A stretch of DNA of 47,238 nt from contig JAATEV010000119.1 of assembly GCA_015655585.1 (NCBI GenBank), positions 1 to 47,238 of the forward strand, in the 5' to 3' direction. The stretch comes from Terriglobales bacterium (GTDB lineage Bacteria; Acidobacteriota; Terriglobia; Terriglobales; Acidobacteriaceae). The notes beneath the pieces are model-generated. The model made no database searches. It saw nothing but the letters and a program-made list of their open reading frames with translations, and was not told where the DNA came from. Position numbers and translations under genes: made by a program. Positions 16,405 to 24,181 of this stretch are shown here, piece after piece; within the stretch, counting starts at the first letter, position 1, and each line of letters begins with the position of its first letter.

Positions 16405-17055
16405 TTAAAAATCGGCTTTGGCTGGCGGGAGTTGCCATAGCTCGGTGGTGAGGATGCCGCCCAGCAGGTGGTGGTGCTGCCGGAGGGCGAATCCGGCTTG
16501 CGTGAGCGCACGAGCGTGGTTGGGCAGGCGGGTGGTGCGGAGGTTGGTGAGGATGCGGAAGGCAAGGTAGAGGGCCCGGACGAAGAGCTTGGCAGGGAGG
16601 CGCAGGAGGCCGGGTGGGATGCGGAAGTCGGAGACCAGCCAGAGGGCTTCGGGGGCGAGGGTGGGGGTGATGCGGGAGATGAGTGCGTCCAGCTCGGGTT
16701 GGGGGAGGCAGTCGAGGAAGAAGTGGGTTACTACGAGGTCGTAGGGGCCGGTGGGTTGGAAGGTTTGGGCTGGGGTTTGGTGGGTCTTCAGGCGGGTTTG
16801 TGAGGCGGCGCAGTTCTGGCGCAGGAGGTGGAGCATGGCGGGGCTGATGTCTACGGCTTCGGCTTCGAGGTGTGGGTTTTGCGCGAGGAGCTGGGCTAAG
16901 AAGCGACCGTCGCCGTCGCCCAGGACAAGGGCTTTTCTCTGGTGGAGGAGGTTGGGGAGGAAGTGTTGGCGGCAGCGTTGCAGGGCGCTGCCGAGGGTTA
17001 GGGATTCCAGGAGGCGGTAGGGGTGGGCTATGCGGTCGAAGTTGGGTTGGCTCAT
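16405..17055 (-). CDS. Class I SAM-dependent methyltransferase, substrate unknown
   Basis: 216 residues from ATG 17055 (MSQPNFDRIAHPYRLLESLT). Motif I is ALVLGDGDGRFLAQLL, followed by the acidic strand 2 end AEAVDIS and motif IV GPYDLVVTHFFLDCLP. The DRIAHPYRLLE start resembles small methyltransferases related to the UbiE group. FLDCLPQPELDALI and the LLRLPAKLFVRALYLAF segment are less typical. The frame continues 39 codons upstream, but that stretch is nearly all Pro, Arg and Ser codons and lacks family features. It lies upstream of sixA on the same strand and is divergent from aroC. Confidence 0.82.
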   Translation of the reverse strand: MSQPNFDRIAHPYRLLESLTLGSALQRCRQHFLPNLLHQRKALVLGDGDGRFLAQLLAQNPHLEAEAVDISPAMLHLLRQNCAASQTRLKTHQTPAQTFQPTGPYDLVVTHFFLDCLPQPELDALISRITPTLAPEALWLVSDFRIPPGLLRLPAKLFVRALYLAFRILTNLRTTRLPNHARALTQAGFALRQHHHLLGGILTTELWQLPPAKADF

Positions 17056-17316
17056 TGGAGGATGAGGAGGAGTGGGGTTAGGAGGGCGAGGTCGGCGGCG
17101 GCTCTTAGGGTGGTGGGGTTCAGGGTTGGGCGCGGTGGTGGAGACGGCTTCGGTTTGGGTTAGGGGTGGCATGGCCGCTCTTCTGTTGATTATTTCAAAA
17201 CGGTGGAGGAGTGGATGCTGCGGGTGGTATTGCGGGAGGGAGGGGCTTGCGCGATTGTTTACAATTTAAGTTTGCGGCTTTCTTTTTGCTGCTTGAGTGA
17301 GGAGTTCTACCGGAAG

Positions 17317-18486
17317 ATGTTGCGTTTTTCGACAGCGGGAGAGAGCCACGGCGAGAGCCTGGTGGCGATGGTGAGTGGAATGCCTTCGGGCGTGCCGGTG
17401 GAGCAGGAGTTCATCGACCGGGAGCTTTGGCGGCGGCAGAAGGGCTATGGACGCGGCGGAAGGATGCGTATCGAACGGGACACGGCGCATATTCTGAGCG
17501 GCGTTCGGCATGGGAAGACCATTGGGTCGCCGATTGCCATGGTGTTGGCGAACAACGACTGGAAGAACTGGACGGAGATTCTGCCGGTAGAGGAAGGCGA
17601 CGCCGCGAAGCATAAGGCGGTGGCTTCGCCGCGGCCGGGACATGCGGATCTGGCGGGGAGTTTGAAGTACGATTTTCCGGATGCTCGTTATGTGCTGGAG
17701 CGGGCTAGTGCTCGGGAGAGTGCGGCTCGTGTGGCGGCTGGCGCGATGGCTAAGTTGCTGTTGCGGACGGTGGGGGTTGAGGTGGCTAGCCATGTGATCC
17801 GTGTGGGTAAGGCGGAGCTGCGGCGTCCGGCTACGTGGGAGGAGATCAAGGCGTTGGCGGCGAAGGACGAGGTTCTGCTGAACTGCGTGGACCCGGAGAG
17901 CGAAGCGGCGATGAAGGCCGAGGTGGACGCGGTGTTGCGTACGGGTGATACGGTGGGCGGCGTGTTTGAGGTGGTGGTGCATGGTTTGCCGCCGGGCGTG
18001 GGCACGCATGTGAACTGGGACGAGCGCATGGACGGGCTGCTGGCGCAGGCGGTGATGAGCTTGCAGGCGGTGAAGGCGGTGGAGATCGGGCGCGGCGTGA
18101 CGGCGGCGGAGTCGGTGGGCTCGGTGGTGCACGACGAGATTGCTTATGCGGGCGATGGGTTCACGAAGTTCTCGCGGGAGCAGAACAATGCGGGCGGTCT
18201 GGAAGGCGGCATCTCGAACGGCGAGGACGTGGTGGTGCGGGGGTATTTGAAACCGATCTCTACGCTGCGGAGGCCGCTGGGCTCGGTGAGTTTTGAGACG
18301 CGGGAGCCGGTGAAGGCCGCGTATGAGCGCAGCGACGTATGTGTGGTTCCGGCGGCGGGCGTGGCGGCGGAGGCGATGGTGGCGCTGGCAGTGGGACGGC
18401 TGGTGATTGAGAAGTTTGGCGGCGATTCGCTGCGGGAGATGCAGCGGAATTTTAACGGCTATTGCGAGCAGATTCGAGCGTACTGA
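17317..18486 (+). CDS. aroC: Chorismate synthase
   Basis: Last shikimate-pathway enzyme: converts 5-enolpyruvylshikimate-3-phosphate to chorismate using reduced FMN. 389 residues from MLRFSTAGESHGESLVAM, which includes the GESHG signature. Later signatures are GRGGRMRIERD, ERASARESAARVAAGA, GLEGGISNGEDVVVRGYLKP and RRPLGSVSFETREP. The ATG at 17317 starts the family's conserved beta strand; the frame is open to 17203. It is followed after one base by the peptide deformylase reading region, so aroC and def are probably one transcript. The product feeds menaquinone synthesis (menG) and aromatic amino acids; aroB lies 9 kb away. Confidence 0.97.
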   Translation: MLRFSTAGESHGESLVAMVSGMPSGVPVEQEFIDRELWRRQKGYGRGGRMRIERDTAHILSGVRHGKTIGSPIAMVLANNDWKNWTEILPVEEGDAAKHKAVASPRPGHADLAGSLKYDFPDARYVLERASARESAARVAAGAMAKLLLRTVGVEVASHVIRVGKAELRRPATWEEIKALAAKDEVLLNCVDPESEAAMKAEVDAVLRTGDTVGGVFEVVVHGLPPGVGTHVNWDERMDGLLAQAVMSLQAVKAVEIGRGVTAAESVGSVVHDEIAYAGDGFTKFSREQNNAGGLEGGISNGEDVVVRGYLKPISTLRRPLGSVSFETREPVKAAYERSDVCVVPAAGVAAEAMVALAVGRLVIEKFGGDSLREMQRNFNGYCEQIRAY

Positions 18487-18514
18487 CGTGACGGAAAAGA
18501 GAGAGAAGAAGGCA

Positions 18515-19027
18515 GTGAAGATTCATGAAGTGGTGAAGTGGCCGGACCCGATCCTGCTGAAGCCGGGCGCGCCGGTGACGGTGTTCGACGCGAAGCTGAA
18601 GAAGCTGGTGGAGGAGATGTTCGAGAGCATGTACGAGGCCCAGGGGATTGGGCTGGCGGCTCCGCAGATCTCGATTTCGCAGCGGCTGACGGTGATTGAT
18701 GTGAGCTTCAAGAAGAATCCGGAAGAGAAGATTGTGCTGGTGAATCCGGTGATTATCGAGAAGGAAGGCAAGCAGGTGGAGGAAGAGGGCTGCCTGAGTT
18801 TGCCGGACATTCGCGAGAAGGTGACGCGCGCGGAGAGGGTGAAGGTGCGGGCGCAGGATGTGAACGGCGAGTGGTTCGAGATGGAAGGTACGGAGCTGCT
18901 GGCGCGGGCGATGCAGCATGAGATCGACCATCTGGATGGTGTGCTGTTTATTGATCGGTTGAGCCGGCTGAAGCGGGATCTGGTGATCCGGAAGATCAAG
19001 AAGCAGATCAAGAATGGGGAGTGGTAG
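18515..19027 (+). CDS. def: Peptide deformylase
   Basis: Metallo-enzyme that removes the formyl group from nascent protein N-termini. 170 residues from GTG 18515 (VKIHEVVKWPDPIL). The three family motifs are present: GIGLAAPQ, EEGCLSLP with the metal-binding Cys, and QHEIDHLDG with the two His ligands and catalytic Glu. GTG 18515 was chosen because AGAAGAAGG precedes it and the product then begins as the family does. GTG 18488, two bases after the aroC stop, would add nine charged residues. Its functional partner fmt lies 1.9 kb downstream, separated by two TIGR03435 genes. Confidence 0.95.
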   Translation: MKIHEVVKWPDPILLKPGAPVTVFDAKLKKLVEEMFESMYEAQGIGLAAPQISISQRLTVIDVSFKKNPEEKIVLVNPVIIEKEGKQVEEEGCLSLPDIREKVTRAERVKVRAQDVNGEWFEMEGTELLARAMQHEIDHLDGVLFIDRLSRLKRDLVIRKIKKQIKNGEW

Positions 19028-19095
19028 GCTCGGGCTCCTGCGTGTAAGGCCGTTCTGATAGAGTTGCCGTCAACAGTAGAGAAGGGCGGTGGGGC

Positions 19096-19938
19096 TTGTC
19101 TTGTAGAACGCTGGTATTGCTGGCTGGGTGGATGGTTGCTGCTTCGGCTTGTGCGGGGCAGAGCAATGCTGCTCAGAGTGACAGCGCGGCTTCGGACACT
19201 AAGATTCCTAGCTATGAGATTGTTTCGATCAGGCCGAGTAAGCCCGATGCGCAGTTGTACGAAGGCACTCAGCCTGATGGTTATCGGGCTACTTCCCTGA
19301 CGTTAGAGAACCTGATAGGGATTGCTTATTTCGGGAATGCTTTGCCACTGTCGTCCAGCATTGAAGGGGAACCGGGATGGTGTAAATCGGATCGATTTGA
19401 CGTGGAAGCCAAGGTGGATGTCTCCGAGGTCGATGCGCTGAAGAAGATCGATCACGAACATAATCCTGAGGAGTTGCTTGCGGAACATGCGACGCCACGG
19501 ATGCTGATGTTACAGGCTTTGTTGAAAGAGCGGTTCGGGCTGAAGGCGCATTATGAGATGAAGGAGCTGCCTGTGTATGCCATCAAGGTGGCAAAGGGCG
19601 GAGCGAAGCTGAAGGAGTCGAACATATCCGATCCGAAGAAAGGATCGATGAGTTTTAGCAATGATCGTTTTGGTGGGACGAACGTTCCGTTGCGATTGCT
19701 GCCGCTTTTGCTGATGCCTCAAGTCAAGCGGCCTGTTTTGGATCAGACCGGACTGACGGGGCGGTATGACATCGAGTTGAAGTGGACTCCGGATGACGAT
19801 ACGGGGGAACGGTCGGCGGACGCGCCGCCGGGATTGTTTACGGCGATTCAGGAGCAGTTGGGATTGAAGCTGGAGGTTACTAAGGGGCCAGTGAGGGTGC
19901 TGGTGATTGATCATGTCGAGAAGCCTTCGGCGAATTGA
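19096..19938 (+). CDS. TIGR03435-family exported protein (first of tandem pair)
   Basis: 280 residues, function unknown. TIGR03435 is a soil-acidobacterial paralogous family. TTG start at 19096 (GGTGGGG upstream) gives a signal peptide, RTLVLLAGWMVAASACAGQ, with a possible cleavage or lipobox-like Cys at its end. The mature part contains the family hallmarks PSYEIVSIRPSKPD, then LIGIAYF, MLQALLKERFGLKAHYEMKE, LPVYAIKVAKGGAKLKES and the tail RYDIELKWTPDD...APPGLFTAIQEQLGLKLE. An ATG at 19132 would remove most of the signal peptide. It is 53 bases upstream of a close paralogue; both sit between def and fmt. Confidence 0.85.
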   Translation: MSCRTLVLLAGWMVAASACAGQSNAAQSDSAASDTKIPSYEIVSIRPSKPDAQLYEGTQPDGYRATSLTLENLIGIAYFGNALPLSSSIEGEPGWCKSDRFDVEAKVDVSEVDALKKIDHEHNPEELLAEHATPRMLMLQALLKERFGLKAHYEMKELPVYAIKVAKGGAKLKESNISDPKKGSMSFSNDRFGGTNVPLRLLPLLLMPQVKRPVLDQTGLTGRYDIELKWTPDDDTGERSADAPPGLFTAIQEQLGLKLEVTKGPVRVLVIDHVEKPSAN

Positions 19939-19991
19939 TGTTTCTCTATGGAGATTTGTAACCGTAGTTGGTTGAGTTGGCCGAGGTGTAG

Positions 19992-20846
19992 ATGAAGTGG
20001 ATGACGATTGCTGCGGTATGTGTGGTGTTTGTGACACAGGGTGTTGGACAGACCGGTGCCGGAAATGCTGGCTCGTCGTCGGAGGCCAAGACTCCCAGCT
20101 ATGAGATTGTTTCGATCAGGCCGAATAAATCGGATGCGCTGATGAACGAAGATGAACCGGCGGATGGATTTATTGCCAAGGCAATTACCTTGCACCAACT
20201 GGTTGCGATTGCTTACGCGGGAACTCCCTTCTCACTTATCGATACTCAGATAGAAGGCGAACCGAGTTGGTTGCGGTCCGAGAAGTTTGACGTTACGGCT
20301 AAGGTCGATGACTCGGAGATCGCGGCCTTGAAGAAAGTGGAGGATGGAGATGGTATTGCGGCTTTTGTGCAGGCTTTGGCCCAAGGAGTGCCGACGGTAA
20401 GGATGAGGATGTTGCAGGAGCTTCTGGCTGATCGCTTCAAGTTGAAGGTCCATTATGTGACGAAAGAGCTTCCTGTTTACAACGTTGTTATGGCGAAGGG
20501 TGGAGCTAAGGTCAAGAAGTCGTCGGAGACTGATTCCAAGAAGGGGGATCTAGGATTTAGCGATGGAAAGATTAAGGGGAAGAGCGTTCCATTGAGTTTA
20601 TTGCCTGTCATGTTTTCTTTTGTGAGAGAGGTTGGGCGGCCTGTTATTGATAGGACTGGTCTGGAAGGTCTCTACGATCTTGAGTTGAAGTGGACTCCGG
20701 AGGGGCATGTGGGAGAGTTGCCAGCGGATGCTCCGCCGGGGTTGTTTACGGCGATTCAGGAGCAGATGGGATTGAAGCTGGAGGCGGCTAAAGGGCCGGT
20801 GAAGGTGTTGGTGATCGATCATGTGGAGCGGCCTTCGGCGAATTAG
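19992..20846 (+). CDS. TIGR03435-family exported protein (second of tandem pair)
   Basis: 284 residues, paralogue of the preceding gene by tandem duplication. Signal peptide MKWMTIAAVCVVFVTQGVGQ. Shared blocks include PSYEIVSIRPNKSD, LHQLVAIAYAG, RMRMLQELLADRFKLKVHY, LPVYNVVMAKGGAKVKKS and the near-identical end PPGLFTAIQEQMGLKLEA followed by VLVIDHVERPSAN. Even the nucleotide ends are alike (the last 120 bases of both genes). The middle has diverged and carries a longer insertion with GDGIAAFVQALAQG. Function unknown; the signal peptide points to the cell envelope. It lies 45 bases upstream of fmt. Confidence 0.85.
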   Translation: MKWMTIAAVCVVFVTQGVGQTGAGNAGSSSEAKTPSYEIVSIRPNKSDALMNEDEPADGFIAKAITLHQLVAIAYAGTPFSLIDTQIEGEPSWLRSEKFDVTAKVDDSEIAALKKVEDGDGIAAFVQALAQGVPTVRMRMLQELLADRFKLKVHYVTKELPVYNVVMAKGGAKVKKSSETDSKKGDLGFSDGKIKGKSVPLSLLPVMFSFVREVGRPVIDRTGLEGLYDLELKWTPEGHVGELPADAPPGLFTAIQEQMGLKLEAAKGPVKVLVIDHVERPSAN

Positions 20847-20891
20847 GGTTGTTGGCGGGAATAGTATTTGGAAGTGGTTGCGGGAGAGAAG

Positions 20892-21824
20892 ATGAAGTTG
20901 GTGTTTTGTGGGACTCCGCAGTTTGCGGTGCCTACGCTGGAGGCGGTAATTGCGGCGGGGCATGAGGTTCGGCTGGTGGTGACGCAGCCGGATCGCGCGG
21001 CGGGGCGCGGGATGGAGATGCAGGTGTCGCCGGTGAAGCGGGTGGCGGTGGAGCGCGGGATTGCCGTGGCTCAGCCGGAGAAGATCAGGCACAATGCGGA
21101 GTTTCGGGCGCTGCTGGAGGAGATTCAGCCGGACGCGATTCTAGTTGTTGCGTATGGGCGGATCGTTCCGCAGTGGATGCTGGATTTGCCGCGTTTTGGG
21201 AACATCAATCTGCATGGGTCATTACTTCCTAAGTACAGAGGCGCTGCTCCCATTCAGTGGGCGGTGGCGAACGGCGAGGTGGTGACGGGCGTGACCACGA
21301 TGCGTCTGGATGCGGGGCTGGACACGGGCGATATGCTGCTGGCGCAGGTGGTGCCGATTGGGCAGGAGGAGACGGCGGCGGATGTGTACGAGACGCTGGC
21401 TCCGGTGGGTGCGGCGCTGATGGTGAAGACTCTGAGTAAGCTGGAGTGCGGCGAGTTGGTGCCGCAGCCGCAGGACCATGCGGCGGCTTCGCTGGCTCCG
21501 ATTCTTACGCGTGAGGATGGGCGGATGGATTTCTCGCGGACGGCTAAGACGATTCGCGATCGGTGGAGAGGATTTCAGCCGTGGCCGGGAGCGCATACGA
21601 CGCTGCGAGGGAAGAAGCTGATTGTGCATCGCATGGGGCTTGCTGAGGCGGATGGATGCGAGGCTGGGATTTTGCTGGTGCGGGGAGATTTGCTGCTGGT
21701 GGGATGTGGTGAAGGGACGGTGCTGGAGTTGCAAGAGGTTCAGATGGAAGGCAAGAAGAGGATGAGCGCGGCGGAGTTTCTGCGCGGGTACCAGGTGAAG
21801 AGCGGCGAGCGGCTAGGGCTATGA
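20892..21824 (+). CDS. fmt: Methionyl-tRNA formyltransferase
   Basis: Transfers a formyl group from 10-formyl-THF to initiator Met-tRNA. 310 residues from MKLVFCGTPQFAVPTL. The catalytic block INLHGSLLPKYRGAAPIQWA contains the family's Asn and His and the folate-binding SLLPKYRGAAPI. DAGLDTGDML supplies the Asp. The C-terminal tRNA-binding domain has FQPWPGAHTTL. The ATG at 20892 is preceded by GGGAGAGAAG; a TTG eight codons upstream is less likely. Its stop overlaps the rsmB start (ATGA at 21821-21824), so translation is coupled. fmt-rsmB after def is a common bacterial order, here interrupted by the TIGR03435 pair. Confidence 0.97.
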   Translation: MKLVFCGTPQFAVPTLEAVIAAGHEVRLVVTQPDRAAGRGMEMQVSPVKRVAVERGIAVAQPEKIRHNAEFRALLEEIQPDAILVVAYGRIVPQWMLDLPRFGNINLHGSLLPKYRGAAPIQWAVANGEVVTGVTTMRLDAGLDTGDMLLAQVVPIGQEETAADVYETLAPVGAALMVKTLSKLECGELVPQPQDHAAASLAPILTREDGRMDFSRTAKTIRDRWRGFQPWPGAHTTLRGKKLIVHRMGLAEADGCEAGILLVRGDLLLVGCGEGTVLELQEVQMEGKKRMSAAEFLRGYQVKSGERLGL

Positions 21825-23146
21825 GGGAGAGCGGAGAGAGCAGGCAGGGGGGATTTGCGGGGCGGCGTCCGGGACGTCCGGTTGGAAGCGGCAGGCCGAG
21901 TGTGGCGGCCATCTCGCCTGCGCGGGTTGCGGCGTTTGAGACGTTGCGGCTGGTGGGCGAGGGCAGGGGGCATAGCGATGAGCTGCTCCATGCGCCGCGG
22001 ATGGAGTCGTTGTCGGCGGAGGACCGCAATTTGACTACGGCTCTGGTGATGGGCGTGCTGCGGTGGCAGATTGCGCTGGATGCTCAGTTGCGCGGGTTCT
22101 TGCAGAGGCCGGGGCAGAGGCTGCCGGAGCCGGTGGCGATTGCGCTGCGTCTGGGGGCGTTCCAGTTGCAGTATATGGATCGGATTCCGGCTCATGCGGC
22201 TTTGAATGAGAGTGTGGAGCTTTGCCGAGCCGGTGGGGAGCCGAAGGCGGCGGGGATGGTGAATGCGGTTCTCCGTAAGCTGGCGGTGACGCCGAGGCTG
22301 GGCGCGAAGCTGTACGAGTCGGTGGCGGTGTTTGCGGAGAGGCTGGGGCATCCGCGCTGGCTGGCGGAGCGGTGGGCGAAGACGTATGGGCGCGAGGTGA
22401 CGCTGAGGATCTGCGAGGCCGACCAGATGGAGCCTACGGATGGGGGGATGTTCACGGAGAGCGGCGGGGAGCTTCCGCACATGGACGACGGATCGCGGCT
22501 GGTGGCGGAGCTGGCGGCGGTGTCGATGCCGGAGGCGAAGCGGGTGTGGGATTGCTGCGCGGCTCCGGGAGGAAAGACGCTGATTCTGGCGAAGAGGCTG
22601 GGCGGCGCGGAGATTGTGGCGACGGACGTGAGCTCGCGGCGGCTGGCGCAGATGGAGGCCCGGCTGGAGCGGTATGCGTATACGGATCGGGTGTCGTGCG
22701 GGGTGGCCGACGCGGCGGACGGGAAGGGCGTGGAGGGGGAGTTCGACCTGATTCTGTGCGATGTTCCCTGCTCGGGGACGGGGACGCTGGCGGGGAATCC
22801 GGAGATTCGGCTGAGGCTGCGGGAGGAGGAACTGCCTAGGCAGGCGGCGAGGCAGAGGATGATTTTGAAGGCTGCGTTGGCGAGGCTGGCGGAGGGCGGG
22901 AGGCTGGTGTATTCGACCTGCTCGCTGGAGCCGGAGGAGTGCGAGGATGTGGTGAAGGCGGTGATGGCGGAGACCGGGGCGAGGCTGGTTCCGGTGGAGG
23001 GGATGATGGTGGAGCTGGCGGCCCAGGGTGTGTTGCTGAGTGGGATGGAGCTGGGGTCGGCGGTGCGGGACGGCGCGCTGCGGACGCTGCCGGGAGTGCA
23101 TGGGTGCGATGGGTTCTTTGCGGTGGTGCTGGAGAAGGCTGAGTAA
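21821..23146 (+). CDS. rsmB: 16S rRNA m5C967 methyltransferase RsmB
   Basis: SAM-dependent enzyme that methylates cytosine 967 of 16S rRNA. 441 residues. The N-terminal NusB-like RNA-binding domain includes ARVAAFETLRLV and RIPAHAALNESVEL. The catalytic domain has motif I, WDCCAAPGGKTLILAKRL; then motif IV, LCDVPCSGTGTLAGNPEIR; and motif VI, VYSTCSLEPEE. The two conserved cysteines in VPCSG and STCS are both present. A basic, Gly/Arg-rich 30-residue N-terminal extension precedes the NusB part. It starts inside the fmt stop and converges on the PASTA gene with a 12-base gap. Confidence 0.95.
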   Translation: MRESGESRQGGFAGRRPGRPVGSGRPSVAAISPARVAAFETLRLVGEGRGHSDELLHAPRMESLSAEDRNLTTALVMGVLRWQIALDAQLRGFLQRPGQRLPEPVAIALRLGAFQLQYMDRIPAHAALNESVELCRAGGEPKAAGMVNAVLRKLAVTPRLGAKLYESVAVFAERLGHPRWLAERWAKTYGREVTLRICEADQMEPTDGGMFTESGGELPHMDDGSRLVAELAAVSMPEAKRVWDCCAAPGGKTLILAKRLGGAEIVATDVSSRRLAQMEARLERYAYTDRVSCGVADAADGKGVEGEFDLILCDVPCSGTGTLAGNPEIRLRLREEELPRQAARQRMILKAALARLAEGGRLVYSTCSLEPEECEDVVKAVMAETGARLVPVEGMMVELAAQGVLLSGMELGSAVRDGALRTLPGVHGCDGFFAVVLEKAE

Positions 23147-23158
23147 CGAATTCGAACT

Positions 23159-23950
23159 CTATTGAGGCTTGGCGGGCTGAGCGGCCATGGTGAGGTGTAC
23201 GGCGTCGCCACGGACTACGCGGTGTCCGGGTGCGGGGGACTGGCCTACGACGGTAGTGATGGTTGCGTGGATGGGCTGGATGGGTACTCCGGGCTGCGGT
23301 GACGGCGACGCGGGCGCGGAGATGTCTTCCATGCTGACGATGTGCAGGCCGATGGGGGCGGTGCGGGCGACTGCTCCGGCGAGGGTGAGGCCGCCGAGCG
23401 CGGGCATGACGTAGGCGGGGGCTGAGGCGGCGTCTTCGGGCGCACTGAGAAGAAGGCTGACGCGGGGAGAGGCGACGGCGGAGGCGTTGGGGGTGGGGGT
23501 CTGGGCGATGACAATGCCGGCGGGACCGGCCGAGGGAAGCTGGGCGATGATGCCGGTGTCGAGGCCGATGTGGCGGATATTGATGGAGGCAGTGCGCTCG
23601 GTCTGGCCGATGAGGTTGGGGATGGCGACCTGCTGGGGGCCGAGGCTTTCGGTGATGCGGATGGCCCAGTCGCGGCGGACGGTGGCTCCGGGGGCGGGGT
23701 ACTGGGCGAGGACGAGGCCGGGAGGCGTTTGGGGGGAGTAGAAGCGGTTTTCGAGGGTGAGGCTGAGGCCGAGGTGGCTGGCGGCGCGGCTGGCGTCGGA
23801 GATGGTGAGGCCGGTGAGGGCGGGGACCTTGACTTCGCGGCCGTGGATGGCGAGGCGCATGGAGATGAAGGCCGAGACCAGAGCGACCAGCGCCATGGCC
23901 ATGGAGCCGAAGAGGATGTTGAAGAAGCGGTTGATGGTCGAGATCTTCAT
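23159..23950 (-). CDS. Membrane-anchored protein with three PASTA domains, no kinase domain
   Basis: 263 residues: a short cytoplasmic start, one transmembrane helix (ILFGSMAMALVALVSAFISM) and an extracytoplasmic part of about three PASTA modules. Module starts are VKVPALTGLTISDASRAA, VAIPNLIGQTERTASINI and the diverged YVMPALGGLTLAGAVAR. PASTA modules bind peptidoglycan fragments and normally sit on Ser/Thr kinases or penicillin-binding proteins. This protein has only the sensor half, so its output is unclear. The tail is Pro/Ala-rich. A 206-bp hairpin element lies immediately upstream of its start, between it and the CDF gene on the same strand. Confidence 0.85.
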   Translation of the reverse strand: MKISTINRFFNILFGSMAMALVALVSAFISMRLAIHGREVKVPALTGLTISDASRAASHLGLSLTLENRFYSPQTPPGLVLAQYPAPGATVRRDWAIRITESLGPQQVAIPNLIGQTERTASINIRHIGLDTGIIAQLPSAGPAGIVIAQTPTPNASAVASPRVSLLLSAPEDAASAPAYVMPALGGLTLAGAVARTAPIGLHIVSMEDISAPASPSPQPGVPIQPIHATITTVVGQSPAPGHRVVRGDAVHLTMAAQPAKPQ

Positions 23951-23975
23951 CTGAGGGTAAGGATAAACGGTCTTA

Positions 23976-24181
23976 TGTCCTGCCGGACGGGCCCGCTACG
24001 CGCGGGGCGGTCACTTCGTGACGTGTGTGCCGGTTTGGGAAGGATTAGCGGTATGGGGCCTCGCGATGCTCGGCTTTTGATTCCGAGCAACGCGAGGACC
24101 ACAGAGGATCATAGCGCCTCCCTGCGGTATACACGTTACGAAGTGACCGCGCGCCGCGCAGGCGGTCTGTCCGGCAGGACA
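23976..24181. repeat. Hairpin element with 13-bp terminal inverted repeats, copy A (206 bp)
   Basis: TGTCCTGCCGGAC (23976-23988) and its exact complement (24169-24181) form the ends. Inside, GGTCACTTCGTGACGTGT (24009-24026) pairs with 24131-24148 at 17 of 18 positions. The centre pairs GGGCCTCGCGATGCTCGG-like sequence with CCGAGCAACGCGAGGACC at 16 of 18. No open reading frame spans it. Its right end abuts the CDF gene stop (TAA at 24182-24184). TTA flanks both ends, a possible target duplication. A second copy lies at 37394-37588. Confidence 0.8.

Noticed and set aside
16307..16438. A 44-codon N-terminal extension of sixA
   Set aside because: The extension has no family features, while the ATG at 16306 starts the strand that carries the catalytic RH motif.
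17292..17298. A perfect CTTGAGT half-site of the HspR operator before aroC
   Set aside because: The sequence at the required seven-base spacing does not resemble ACTCAAG; a 7-base match by chance is expected, and it overlaps the leader of aroC.
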